From Irpex lacteus (Eukaryota; Basidiomycota; Agaricomycetes; Polyporales; Irpicaceae): a stretch of DNA of 64,000 bases. The position numbers and the translations under genes are program-made. The notes beneath the pieces are model-generated. The model saw only the letters and a program-made list of their open reading frames with translations, was not told where the DNA came from and made no database searches. Positions 1 through 11,213 of this stretch are shown here, piece by piece; positions within the stretch are counted from its first letter, which is position 1, and each line of letters begins with the position of its first letter. The stretch lies in contig MQVO02000019.1 in NCBI GenBank assembly GCA_001986395.2, positions 558,001 through 622,000 of the forward strand, in the 5' to 3' direction.

Positions 1-385
1 GGAAAGAAAGCGGGTGCGAACCCTGTCAGTCAATTCAACGCTGGCGCTATGAGGGCGGGGACTATTGCGAACCTTGATCAAGTCAAGAAATATCTCGAGT
101 CGATGACTGGTAAACGAGGTATGTAAGCTATCCACTTACAAAATTTGATACATAATCTATGCTGGTTATTCAGGCCAAATCGTTTATGGCATCCTTGCCG
201 CTGGCACCAAGTTCATCATCCTCGCACATGACTTGGGGAGAGGCCAGACTAAACGAATCGTCTATAGCAGTCTATCCTCCGTAGACGATCAGCTTTACAA
301 CATGCGGGACTTTAACGGATCGCAGGGTGTTGAGGAAGGGGCCAAGATCGTTGCAGCGATCGCGGCAAGGAATGACTTCCCGTAG
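1..385 (+). CDS. 3' end of an unrecognised protein gene (partial)
   Basis: The reading frame is open from the first base. It crosses one intron (donor gtatgt near 119, acceptor near 173) and ends at TAG 383-385. The joined tail has about 108 residues: a basic, glycine-rich start, then a compact segment containing QIVYGILAAGTKFIILAHDL and ending in AARNDFP. The hydrophobic stretch is too short and broken for a clear membrane span. I do not recognise the family. The 5' part lies outside the window, so no start can be given. Splice ends are canonical and the frame holds across the intron, which is the main support for real coding. Confidence 0.5.
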
Positions 386-1205
386 TACAAATGCGCGAGA
401 TGCTATGAAGCAGACAAATTGTCAGGCTGGGTAAAGGAGAGAAATAGGCATGGTATAGACACACCATATCTTACTTTTTATCAGTTCACATTGCTATCAC
501 CTCATGTATTCCTACGTGACTTGCCATGTTGTAATGTCGTTGTAGGTTGTTGTTCGTCGCGCGATCGCGAATAATTGTTGAATATCTTGAGTACGTTGAG
601 TAAGTACGTCGCGTATGCGTGACATGTCCGACCCTCAAAGCCTCACAGGCAGCATGACTGGTGACTGCGACGGTTGACGCCACGATGTCTTCAGATGCCA
701 ATTATAGCCTAGTGTGTGTACGTGACAAGTGTGATGGTGTGACTATTGTGTCACAAGTTGACGAACGTGCGTCGGCGTCCTTCGGATGCCGCGGCATCTT
801 GAAATTGTGGTCGGAAGTGTTTTGGTTGAGAGCACGGATCAGCAGTACGTCTACACAATGCTCTATACGAGTATTTTGGTTAACTAAGAACCTGAATTCA
901 ACAGCTTACACTTAGCTGTATCAAAGCTAAGCAATTCGTAGATTAATCAGAATATACATTAGAACTCTCTTTGCGCGGAAGAAATATTTGGTATGCTGTT
1001 AGGTGCCTGATCTAAGACCGCTGACAATTTTACTTTCACACATGGCACAAGACCCATTTTTTCATTCGAACATTCGAATATTCAACTGAACTCGTTGCAG
1101 AAACTGGCATCAATCGTCGTCACCCACGATCTGTTATCTCGTCCCGCGCGTATATAATATCCCTAGCTCTGTTCGCCGCCCTTCGTCTTGCCCCCGACGA
1201 CCACC
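386..1205. other. Intergenic region with permease promoter
   Basis: No supported gene. The small open frames here have no splice logic and no recognisable protein content. The last 60 bases hold the promoter of the next gene. Confidence 0.6.
1151..1160 (+). promoter_or_regulatory. TATA-like box of the permease gene
   Basis: TATATAATAT lies about 46 bases upstream of the start codon at 1206, whose context CCACCATG is a good eukaryotic start context. Confidence 0.5.
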
Positions 1206-4015
1206 ATGTCCGAAAAGCAGGAAAAGCAGGCCCAGGAGACCGTTGTCGCCGACAACGCGTCGCTCTCCAGCACGCTCGACGATGACCGCGTTCTTGAGGA
1301 GATTGGCTACGTCCCCTCGTTCAAGCGGGAGTTCTCCAATCTCGCCACCGTAAGTCTCATACACGTCCTTTCGCGAACATGAGCTGAATATCTTGCAGAT
1401 AAGCTTTGCTTTTAGCATTATGGGTCTCTGCTCGAGTATCGCGACGACGTTCAACACTCCCCTCCTCGTGGGCGGTCCTTCCTCTGTCGTATGGTGTTGG
1501 ATCCTTGGTGCTTGCATGTGCTTCACGCTCGGTGCCAGCATTGCAGAAATCGTCAGTGCATTCCCCACATGTGGAGGCCTGTGAGTTTTTCTCTATCTTC
1601 ACTCCACGTAATCTGTCAACGTCACGGACTGATGACTTCATGCGAGATATGCAGGTATACGGCATCTGCGCAGTTGTGTCCGAAGAAGCATCGTGCCATT
1701 GTTGGATGGGTCGTGGGGTGGCTGAACATACTGGGTAAGTCGCGTCTTCTGATTTAGCAATTTCACGGTATCCAGTTGTCTCGATGGCCCATACATTGCT
1801 TTTGCTACTTATCTCCAACCCCGGTCACCGCGGAATCTCCTCTTCCTATCTCGTATCTTGCGCCAAGTACAATGGTCAAGCTTAACCATCAGCGTTCATA
1901 GCTCCGAAAAGGAGACCTTCTGACATGCGCCTCACATTGTCCCATTCATTCCTGTCAAACTCTATCAGCTTATCTCATATGCAATGGCTGACACCCTAAC
2001 GAATTGAATTGCAGGACAAATCGCGGGAGCCTCGTCCACCGAGTTCGGATTGGCGAACATGATATGGGCAGCAGTCGTAGTGGCAAAGGTAAGGGTTGTT
2101 TTGTCGACTTGTGATGCAAAGACATGACGTGCGTGAACTTGTTGTGGCGATGGACGATTTTTGGGGGCACGAGCAATGGCGCTCTTGGAGTACTGAGCGT
2201 ACCGAGTGCGTCAACTTGCGGAACGAATACACCAGTCACGCGGTATCCCATGCTCGATTCGTCCCCATGCTAACAATAACATAATGACAGGACGAAGCCT
2301 ATACCATCACGGCACCAAAGGTTGTTGGAGTGTTTATTGGGTTACTCGTATTTCACGGAATGTTGGTGAGGCGTTCAAGTTTTCACAACCTACGTTCAGT
2401 GCGTTGACCAATACGATTATTCGTGACGTAGAACTGCCTTGCTACTCGATGGCTAGCGCGATTAACGACAGGCTTTGTGTTTATCAACATTGGTACAACC
2501 CTACGTACGTCCTTTCTGTCGCAAATATCTGCTCTGTACTGACGGATGCCCTATAGTTATCATCATCGTCCTCCTTGCTACCACTCCTCGGTCAGAGATG
2601 CACTCGGCCTCCTACGTATTTGGTTCCGACGGATTTGTAAACCAGACCGGAGGGTGGAACAACGGAATCGCGTTTCTCTTCGGACTATTGAGTGTCCAAT
2701 GGACTGTACGTAGCCATGTTGCTTCTCATGCCAGCACAGCACAGCGTACTGATATCTGCGATCTGGATCTCATAGATGACTGTAAGTAGATATCCAGGCA
2801 CAGGAAGTATCATGTATATGACTGACAGGCGCAATGCAGGACTATGACGCAACAGCTCACATCTCGTAAGTCGCTCTTCCTCACTCGTCATTGGACAGGA
2901 GTTTCTGACTTTGCGAAGTGAAGAAGTTCGACGGGCGGCGTACGCTGCACCATCAGCCATCTTCATTGCTGTCATAGGTACAGGTCTGCTTGGATGGTTG
3001 CTGAACATCGTCGTCATTTTGTGTTCCGGGCCACTGTGAGTCGTAGTCCATCTTAGCCTGAATCCACTTCTAAGCTAATATACCGACAGTGAGAACCTCC
3101 CTGGAGCATCACAGAATGCTTTCCTCGAAATCATGGCCCTGCGTATGGGCAAACCAGGCGCGCTCTTTCTCTGGGTTAGTTCTCTCCTCTATCTCTCATG
3201 TCTCCCAACTGAGAGCTAAAACACTCTTCATCCACCAGTCATTCGTCTGCCTCACGGCGTTCTTCGTCGTCCAAACCGCCTTGCAAGCCTGTTCCCGCAC
3301 AGTCTACGCGTTCTCTCGCGATCACGGCCTCCCCGACCGCGGATACTTTGGCCACGTATCGAGATGGACCACCACACCGCTCCGTGCCATCTGGCTCACT
3401 ACTTTCGTGTCTGTTCTACCCGGCTTGCTGGACTTGGCGAGTCCCATTGCCGCGAACGCAATCTTCGCTTTGACGGCGATGGCCTTGGACTTGAGTTATA
3501 TCATCCCCATCTTCTTGTACGTCTCATTTCACCTCATACTATCCTTTCACCGCATAGCAGAACAGAACACCACTGATACTCTTTCGTCCCCCTCTGTAGG
3601 CGTCGATTTTACAGGAATCACCCAGAAGTGGAGTTCAAGCCGGGACCGTTCTACATGGGCGATGGCCTGTTGGGATGGGCGGCGAACATCAATTGCATTC
3701 TCTGGACGCTCTTCGTTTGTGTCATCTTCGCCATGCCGAATTACTTGCCCGTCAATCCGCAAAATATGAACTACGCGTCGGCGATCACGGGTGGTGTGAT
3801 CATCTTGTCGATGTGAGTCTTCCTTTACTTCAGCGATGTATTCGAAGTTCCTGTTTGCAGACGCTGATGGAATGGTGGCTTTTAGGATTTGGTACTTCAT
3901 CAGCGGAAGGTTCCATTACAAGGGTCCACAGTCGAACTTGCATGAGGCGGACAAGGACCACAAGTTGCGCTCGGAGGATGAGTCGCGGAATGCATTGCAT
4001 CACGTTGACGCATAA
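1206..4015 (+). CDS. Amino acid/GABA permease, APC family (copy 1)
   Basis: Plasma-membrane or vacuolar amino acid transporter of the fungal GABA-permease-like branch of the APC superfamily; it likely moves GABA or a related amino acid with protons. I could join fourteen exons into 543 codons with every phase consistent. Family marks include the N-terminal amphipathic stretch before TM1, SIMGLCSSIATTFNTPL in TM1, the TPRSEMHSASYVFG loop, NQTGGWNNG before a middle TM, the MTDYDATAHISEE segment, FVVQTALQACSRTVYAFSRD, and a C-terminal EVEFKPGPFYMG loop. About 12 membrane segments are visible. MTDYDA is split by an intron that leaves a 6-base exon (2776-2781); the inverted paralog at 11214-13929 lacks this intron. 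The substrate is inferred from family resemblance only. Confidence 0.9.
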
Positions 4016-5257
4016 GAAGCTCCGGTGCTCACACACGTCTGATGTCTTCCCAACTCCTACTAGCCCATCGTTCTCTGGGCTGTCATACTACGCTGCAAGG
4101 GAGTCTACAGTCCAGATGCGGGAGCCATTCGGGGAGGACAGCTTTTTACCTGCTTACGACGTACTACACGTTTAGAAGCGGGTCACACAACACAACACAA
4201 GATGGCGGCAGTTCTCTTCAACGAGATCAGCCGGCTCTACACGCTATTTTCTAAGGTTACGAGGGGAGACGAGGGGACGAATGAGGGAAGTGATATGTTC
4301 AACACGATATTATAGCACGTCTTACGATTTATACCTTTTGCGATATCTATCTTATGCAATGATTACTTGGATTTCTCTATATACCCCACAGGGAGAGCCC
4401 GGACTTGTATTTCAGTACAAGCTATACGGCGCATGATATCGGGAATCTCAACTTGAAATGGAAGAATATAATGAGCGCTTATATGCCTTCCTCATTGGGC
4501 AAAAGATTAGATTTCAGATGTCTCGCGATCTAGTCTTCAAGCTGCCTGAACCTCAACCTTCATGTTCCTCGAAGCTACCACTCTCCTCCAGATATACACA
4601 CACTACTCAACTATCAGAGGAACCGTTCAAGCTGCATAGATGCATGGGGCCTCACGAACCCAGGGAAGCAACCTCGTCCTGGCAGAACTGCCGTAGCACT
4701 TGGCCGATGCGGCATCGGCCGTCACGACGAGTTTCAATCATCGACAGTCTCCTTCAGACTTGCTCCATGCAGTACACTACCATCTCTCGATAGTAAACAG
4801 CTTACGACACCATCACACATGGCAAGGCTTCGACATGTATACGGATACTCCAGGATTCAAGACTGGCGGCCCGGGGTTAAACGATTATTGACCAGAACCG
4901 ACGAGCAGATGATCACTGGCATGAGTATTTCTATCTGCATCTGTCAGTTCACGGGCTCACTAGTCCACATGCATCATGAGCTGGCGAAGCGTATAAAGAA
5001 GCAGTCGATCTCACACCGATAATGGCTAATTAGAAAGGAGGGAACGAATGCGGCGGTGTCACAGACGGGGCACACCATTCTTGACACCTTGTGAAACTTA
5101 CAGAGCAAAGTTACGATGGCACAGCATACTGGTCGATAATCTCAAGCCCTTCTACACATCCTCAAGAACAAAGAAACAGACCCACCCCTGCAGAGGGAGG
5201 AAGACGTCATACCGTAACGGATCACCTGACTGGATTTCGGGAGTTATAAACGGTTGA
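4016..5257. other. Intergenic region, no supported gene
   Basis: About 1.2 kb between the permease and the beta-galactosidase. It contains several short open frames without splice support or recognisable protein features. The last ~200 bases probably carry the GH35 promoter, but I see no clear TATA box. Confidence 0.6.
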
Positions 5258-8200
5258 ATGATGCCGGAGAACCTGTTGACTTTGGACCGCGACGAGCGGT
5301 CAGAAAGTCGAGAAACGATGACTTCGCTGAACTCCTCCGATGACGGCTATGGAACATACAGGGGTCAGGGGGGATATAAAGCTGCAGTCTCGGGGCCATA
5401 CAGCTTTCAGGACGAGGACAAGACTCGTACTGGTATCCCTCGACGAGACCCCGTCATGGCTACACGCAAGTATCGCAATTGGGTTTTGTCTGCAGTAGTA
5501 TCGCTGGCTTTGGTCTTGGTGACATGGCCTGCGACGTTCGGAATCAGAGCGACTAGCTTGAAGGAGAGCAAGCCCAACTTGGCTGTCGCTGCGAGCACTG
5601 AACCGCCGAGGCAATCAACGAACTTCTCCACGGCTGTCCAGTGGGATAACTACTCTCTCTTTCTCAATTATCAACGCATCTTCCTTCAGTAAGCAGTGTA
5701 GTTCGCTCTTTATTGTACTATCTACGCTTGTGTTGACATCCCATCAGTTCTGGCGAGTTCCACACCTTCCGCCTCCCAGTGCCCGATTTGTGGCTCGATA
5801 TCTTCCAAAAGATGTCCGCCGCCGGCCTCAACGGTGCCAGGTATATCCATACAGTCACAGATCATTGACTTTGAGTCCTAATAGTTTGCTAGCATCTACA
5901 TCCATTGGGCGTTGACTAACCCCGCGCCTGGGGTGCTTGATTTCAACGACTGGCGAGCTCTCCAACCCATGTTCGACGCCGCAAAGCAAGCCGGCATATG
6001 GATTGTTCTTCGTCCGGGCCCTTATGTACGTTGGCATGCTGTATGGCATGGGCATATGACTGCTAAGATGCACATCTCTTGGCTGCTTTAGATCAACGCG
6101 GAAACGACAGCGGGAGGCCTTGCGCTGTGGTCGACCAGTCTCACGCACTCAGAGCTCCGAACCAATGCGTCAGACATCGAAGCATCCTGGCAACAATATG
6201 TTGACGCTATTATCGACATGACTGTCGAAAACCAGATTTCCAACGGTGGCCCTGTTATTGCAGTCCAGATAGGTAAGCAGACATCTCCCATTATTGATGC
6301 TTTCGGTGAAATCCAGCATTACTAACTTGAAACTCACAGATAACGAGTATTCGCAAAGCCCTATTGAACGTGCGGAGTACTTTGCTCAGCTCGAAGAAAA
6401 GTACCGTGCCAACGGTATTGTAGTTCCACTGTGAGTAGCTTCTTGCTTTACTATTACATTCAGGGCAGAGTGTAAACTCGAATGCTAGGACGTATAACGA
6501 CCCAGGTGAAGGTTCCAACTTCATCAACGGCACGGGTGCTGTGGATATCTACGGCCTGGTATGTTTACTTTACAGTTATCACGAAATCTTAAACATCTAC
6601 TTATACACTCTACCTCAGGACTCCTATCCACAACACTTCGATTGCTCTAACCCAACAGTGTGGGCTCCCGTTACCACCAACTATCATCAGTATCACGAAA
6701 CAGTGAACCCAAGTCAACCCTTTTACATGCCAGAATTCCAGGGTGGATCCTTCGACCCGTGGGGTGGCCCTGGCTACGACGCTTGTGAGGTGTTGACGGG
6801 CTCAGACTTCATGGACGTGTTCTACAAATGGAATTGGGCGTCGAATGTCAAACTTATTTCGTACTACATGCTCTACGGGTACGTGCTTTCTCGCCTTTCG
6901 CTCGGGTCTCCAGTGGTATCATCTAGTGCTCACGTTGTATAATTTTCTAGTGGTACGAACTGGGGAGGTCTAGCAGAGCCCGGCGTATATACCAGGTGCG
7001 CGCATTCCGAAAGATATCGTCGTTATGAACTTGTTGGCTAACTACATGTACGGCAGCTACGACTACGGTGCCTCCATTCGTGAAAACCGTGCCCTCGATA
7101 CCAAATTCGACGAACTCAAGCGTCAAGGCCTCTTCCTTCGCAGCTCCCCCGAATTCACAAAGACAGACTTCATTGGTATCTCGACCACGGGTATCCCAGG
7201 AGTGAATGTCAGCAACCCTGCTGCATTCGTTACACTGCTGAGGAACCCCGACTCTGGCGCAGGTTTTTACCTCGTGAGGCAGGCGAACTCGTCTTCAACG
7301 TGAGTAATCAACATCTACTACGAAAAACAAATAAGATGAACCTGACATCCCCTTCTCTCATAAACAGGGACACCATCTCCTACAGCCTGACCGTCCCAAC
7401 TAGTCGTGGTACACTGCGAATCCCCCAGCAGCTTCCTGGCAATACGATTTCACTCATTGGTCGCCAGAGCAGAGTGATCGTCACCGATTATTCTTTCGGA
7501 AAGTCTAGCAAACTGACTTACTCAACTGCGCGTATCCTTTTCGCGGGCACCATTGGCACACGGGATGTCATCCTGCTCTACGGAGACCCCAACGAGGGTA
7601 CCGAGTTCGCTATCGACGACAGCGTGTTTTCCTTCCCTCCCGGTAGCTTCAAGGCGAACTCCATCCAACCGGTTGTGAAGCCACAATCGGATGATGCGCC
7701 GTTGCTTATTTACGCAGATGCGTCCATCGCGTCAGCCTACTTCGCCCCAGTCCTCCCTGGCAAGGGTGCTTTCAGCGCGTTCTGGCAGTTTGGAAGCAAC
7801 AACACTATCCTCGTAGGCGGTCCGAACCTCGTCCGTAACGCCTCTATATCCAGCGACGGCACGAAGTTGTCGCTCCGAGGTGATTTGAACGCCAGCACAG
7901 ACTTGAGCTTGCTCGTACCTCCGACAGTGAAGTCCGTCACCTGGAACGGACAGAACGTCCGCGTCGCTGAGGTGGACCAGATCCCGGGATTCTTGCAAGG
8001 CCAGTTGGAGTTTACGTTGAACAAGGAGAAAGATATCCGAGTGCCTAGCCTTACGGGGTGGAAGTTCCAGGATAGCTTGCCGGAGGTGAAGGACGGGTTC
8101 GACGATTCGAAGTGGGTGACTGCGGATCATACAACTACAAACATCACAAAGCCGCTGTTTGGGGATGGAAGGGTTTTGTATGGTGCGTTATGGTATACTG

Positions 8201-9391
8201 CCTGCTTCATCTACGCGTGACGCTTACTCGACTGTTCTACCAGGTTGTGACTATGGCTTGTGAGTGGTCTCTAAAACGTTATTCTGTGCTCAGAATGGTC
8301 GATCTTACTGGAGATATCAGCTGTGAAAACATTGTACTCTGGCGGGGACACTTCAACGGGACGTCCTCGACGACAGCCGTGAACCTTACGATAAACGGCG
8401 GAAGCGGTGCGTATGGCGATCTTTATCAACTTTTACGTCTATTCATTATTGACTCTTGTAACGCAGCTTTTGCCGCTTCCGTATTCATCAACTCGCACTT
8501 CATCAACACAACCTCTAGCCTGTCTGACGAACAGACCAACACGCTGTTCACATTCCCTGCTGGGAGTGTCAAGGTTGGACACGATAATGTAATCACGGTA
8601 GTCCAGGATCATATGGGCAATGACGAAGATCCTACTGGTGAGTTAGGTAGTGGCGACCTCCTGAGGATGTTAGCATTGATATACGGTCTAATATAGAGCG
8701 ATCTCCTCGTGGAATTCCTGGATTCGCTCTCACCGGCGGCAACATCACTACTTGGAAGGTTCAAGGAAAGCTGGGAGGGTACACGAAGTAAGTGAAGTAT
8801 CTATACTGCTCTATTACTGGCCCTAAACCTTCGCTTGTCAACAGCTTCCCAGATAAGCTCCGGGGTGTCCTCAATGAAGGAGGTCTATTCGGTGAACGCT
8901 CAGGTTGGCACCTTCCTGGATTCTCCACCGCCAAGTGGTCGACCAGGTCACCATCTCAAGGGTTGCCGAGCGGACCTGGAGTCGGGTTCTTTGTTACTAC
9001 GTTTGAGCTGGACGTTCCCCAAGATGTCGACGCTTTCTTCAGCTTCGAATTTACGGAACCCGCAGGTCAGGCGTACCGTGCGCTACTGTTTGTCAATGGA
9101 TGGCAATATGGCAAGGTAAGAATTATGAGATCCCGGCGGATTAACTGTGATACTGACCAGTTGGTACGCTACTTGTAGCGCGTCGCAAACTTCGGTCCAC
9201 AGACCAAGTTCCCCGTTCCGACAGGCATTCTCAACCACAACGGGAAGAACACTGTGGCCCTTGCACTTTGGCAGTTGACGGGATCTTCGGTATCTCCACA
9301 GTTGAAGCTGGTGCTGGATGATGCACTGCAAGGAGGTGTGGGGCCTGTTGCTGTGAACAACCCTGGTTGGTCGCCGAGGAATGTCCTTTGA
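5258..9391 (+). CDS. Beta-galactosidase, GH35, membrane-anchored
   Basis: Glycoside hydrolase family 35 enzyme that cleaves terminal beta-D-galactose, acting outside the plasma membrane on plant or fungal galactans. Sixteen exons join to 1069 residues, the usual size of fungal GH35 enzymes. The acid/base glutamate lies in [10 protein letters not shown] and the nucleophile region in [14 protein letters not shown]; other marks are RPGPYINAE, YDYGASI and the domain-2 to domain-5 region ending with [14 protein letters not shown] and [10 protein letters not shown]. Instead of a plain signal peptide it begins with about 70 polar, cytoplasm-like residues followed by one hydrophobic span ([19 protein letters not shown]), so it looks like a type II signal-anchor protein. 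A 16-base exon (8244-8259) is needed to keep the GCDYGFCEN region in frame. The first ATG (5258) has an adjacent in-frame ATG at 5261. Confidence 0.93.
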
Positions 9392-9690
9392 TCCGGAGGC
9401 GTTATGGTGATTCCGACATCTGCTTTGGAAAGTTTGTAAACAATCATTCTTTTAAAGGACTGTAAACTGTAGCCTGAGATCCTGATTCTACAACTTAACT
9501 GTCCCAATGATACACATTTCATGACTTGAATTTTGCCAAGTCACTGCAGGTCACTGCGCATGCATTCATTTTGGAGTCACGCCCGGTGACGTCCGTGCGT
9601 ATTAGCGTGACTTAAACCTGAACCCACACACACTCGAGACTGAGAGCCTTAACATGACTTCAATCTACAAGCTATCAAGCTCTTATAAAC
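9392..9690. other. Short gap between GH35 and SET genes
   Basis: About 300 bases with several GTCAC/GTGAC words (around 9540-9615) in direct and inverted order. No gene; presumably the GH35 3' UTR and the promoter of the next gene. Confidence 0.4.
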
Positions 9691-11128
9691 ATGAGCAGGC
9701 AAGAGTCGGGTAAAGTAACGCTATTTCGAGAATGGCTTACCAGTAAAGGCGGATTCATCGACCCAAACGTCGTATTCGATCCAGGTAACTGACAAAAACT
9801 TCGCGCAAAGCTTGAAATGAAGCAGTACTCACACACTTGTATTTGCTAGTGCCCTCTGGCTTCAATGTCATCGCTCGGGATAAGATAGCGCAGAACACAT
9901 CAATCGTTTCTTGCCCTTTCTCCCTTGCCGTCACCCCAGAACTAGCCAGACAGGCTTTGGTTGCGATCCTCAAGGGAACAGAGATTTTGCAAGGATGGAA
10001 TGAGCGACAGCTCGTTTGTACCTACATATCAATGCACTGGGTCTACGGAGATACAGAGTGCGTGCATATAAGGAAAATGAGCACACAGCCGTATTGATAA
10101 TCACCATACCACCAGCTTGCCACCAGAACTCGAGCACCGGCCGTACATCGACATACTCCCCGATCCTTCTCAACTTCGCACATCGACGTACTTCACGAAT
10201 GAGGAGCTTGAAGCATTCCGAGGAACGAACCTGCACGGTGCAACCATCGATCGCATAAACCTATGGCAAGCAGAGTGGGAAGCATGCGTAAAGGACCTTC
10301 GAAGCTTGGTCACGTCCGTCGCAGAGAAATACCTCTTGGAGTACTATCAACGGGCAGCCACCTATCTTTCCTCGAGGGCATTCCCCTCCACCCTGCTGTC
10401 AAAACAACCGTCTCTCATCTCTCAACCGGATTCCTATCCAGTCTTACTTCCTGGAGTAGACTCGCTGAACCATGCTCGAGGTCAGCCTGTCTCATGGGTT
10501 GTGTCTCATCCTGAGGTTGCAGGGTCTCCCGAGGGCGAAGCTCAGCCATCCATATCACTTGCCATCCACACCGAAACGCCAGCAGGAGCGGAGCTTTTCA
10601 ACAACTATGGCTTGAAGCCCAACTCCGAGCTCATTCTCGGTTACGGTTTCACTTTACCCAGCAATCCGGATGATACGATCGTGCTCAAGATCGGAGGGCC
10701 ACAGAATCCAAACTCGACTGGGCAGGGGAAGTGGGAAGTTGGTAGGAATGCTCGGGGTATGGAGCCAGTCTGGGAAGCTGTGAAAGTAGCGGTTAAGGCG
10801 ATGAATGCCGACATGGATGAGGATCCTGGGGATGTGGAGCCTTACGAGGAGGAATTATGGGCATCGGAGCTGCTTACGGAAATGGCGGAAGGTCTGCTGA
10901 GTCGGCTCCCCAGTGCTTCGTCGAGCTCTACAAGCATCAGGCCAGAAGTGAGAACGATGCTTGAACATTATGTAGAAGGTCGGTACTTTATCTCTACTAG
11001 AGTCGTTGGCTTGTCTGACGCGTTTCGTAGGACAACGGGATATCTTGACCTCGCTTGTTCAATTCGCCAAAGACAAGGAGGAAAGTGCTATCGAGGAAGC
11101 AAGAGGACAGGGTATCGAGCTAGTATAG
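9691..11128 (+). CDS. SET-domain protein lysine methyltransferase (Rubisco-LSMT/SETD6/RKM type)
   Basis: AdoMet-dependent protein lysine methyltransferase of the split-SET, Rubisco LSMT-like class, probably modifying a ribosomal or nuclear protein. Four exons (9691-9784, 9850-10057, 10116-10978, 11031-11128) join to 420 residues. The SET core is visible: FNVIARDKIAQNTSIVSCP near the start, then LLPGVDSLNHARGQPVSW (the NH motif), then AELFNNYGLKPNSELILGYGF, where the NNYG tyrosine and the following GYG are typical of the active site. The substrate-binding C-terminal half is helical and acidic. An upstream ATG at 9654 is in another frame, so 9691 was chosen. It is transcribed in the same direction as the beta-galactosidase and converges on the second permease, with only 85 bases between stop codons. 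Confidence 0.85.
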
Positions 11129-11213
11129 GTAACCGAAGCAGAAGACAGGAGACTCGAATAAAAGCATCCATTATTCAAGTATACAGCACGAAAATACACT
11201 AGTGTACCTAATG

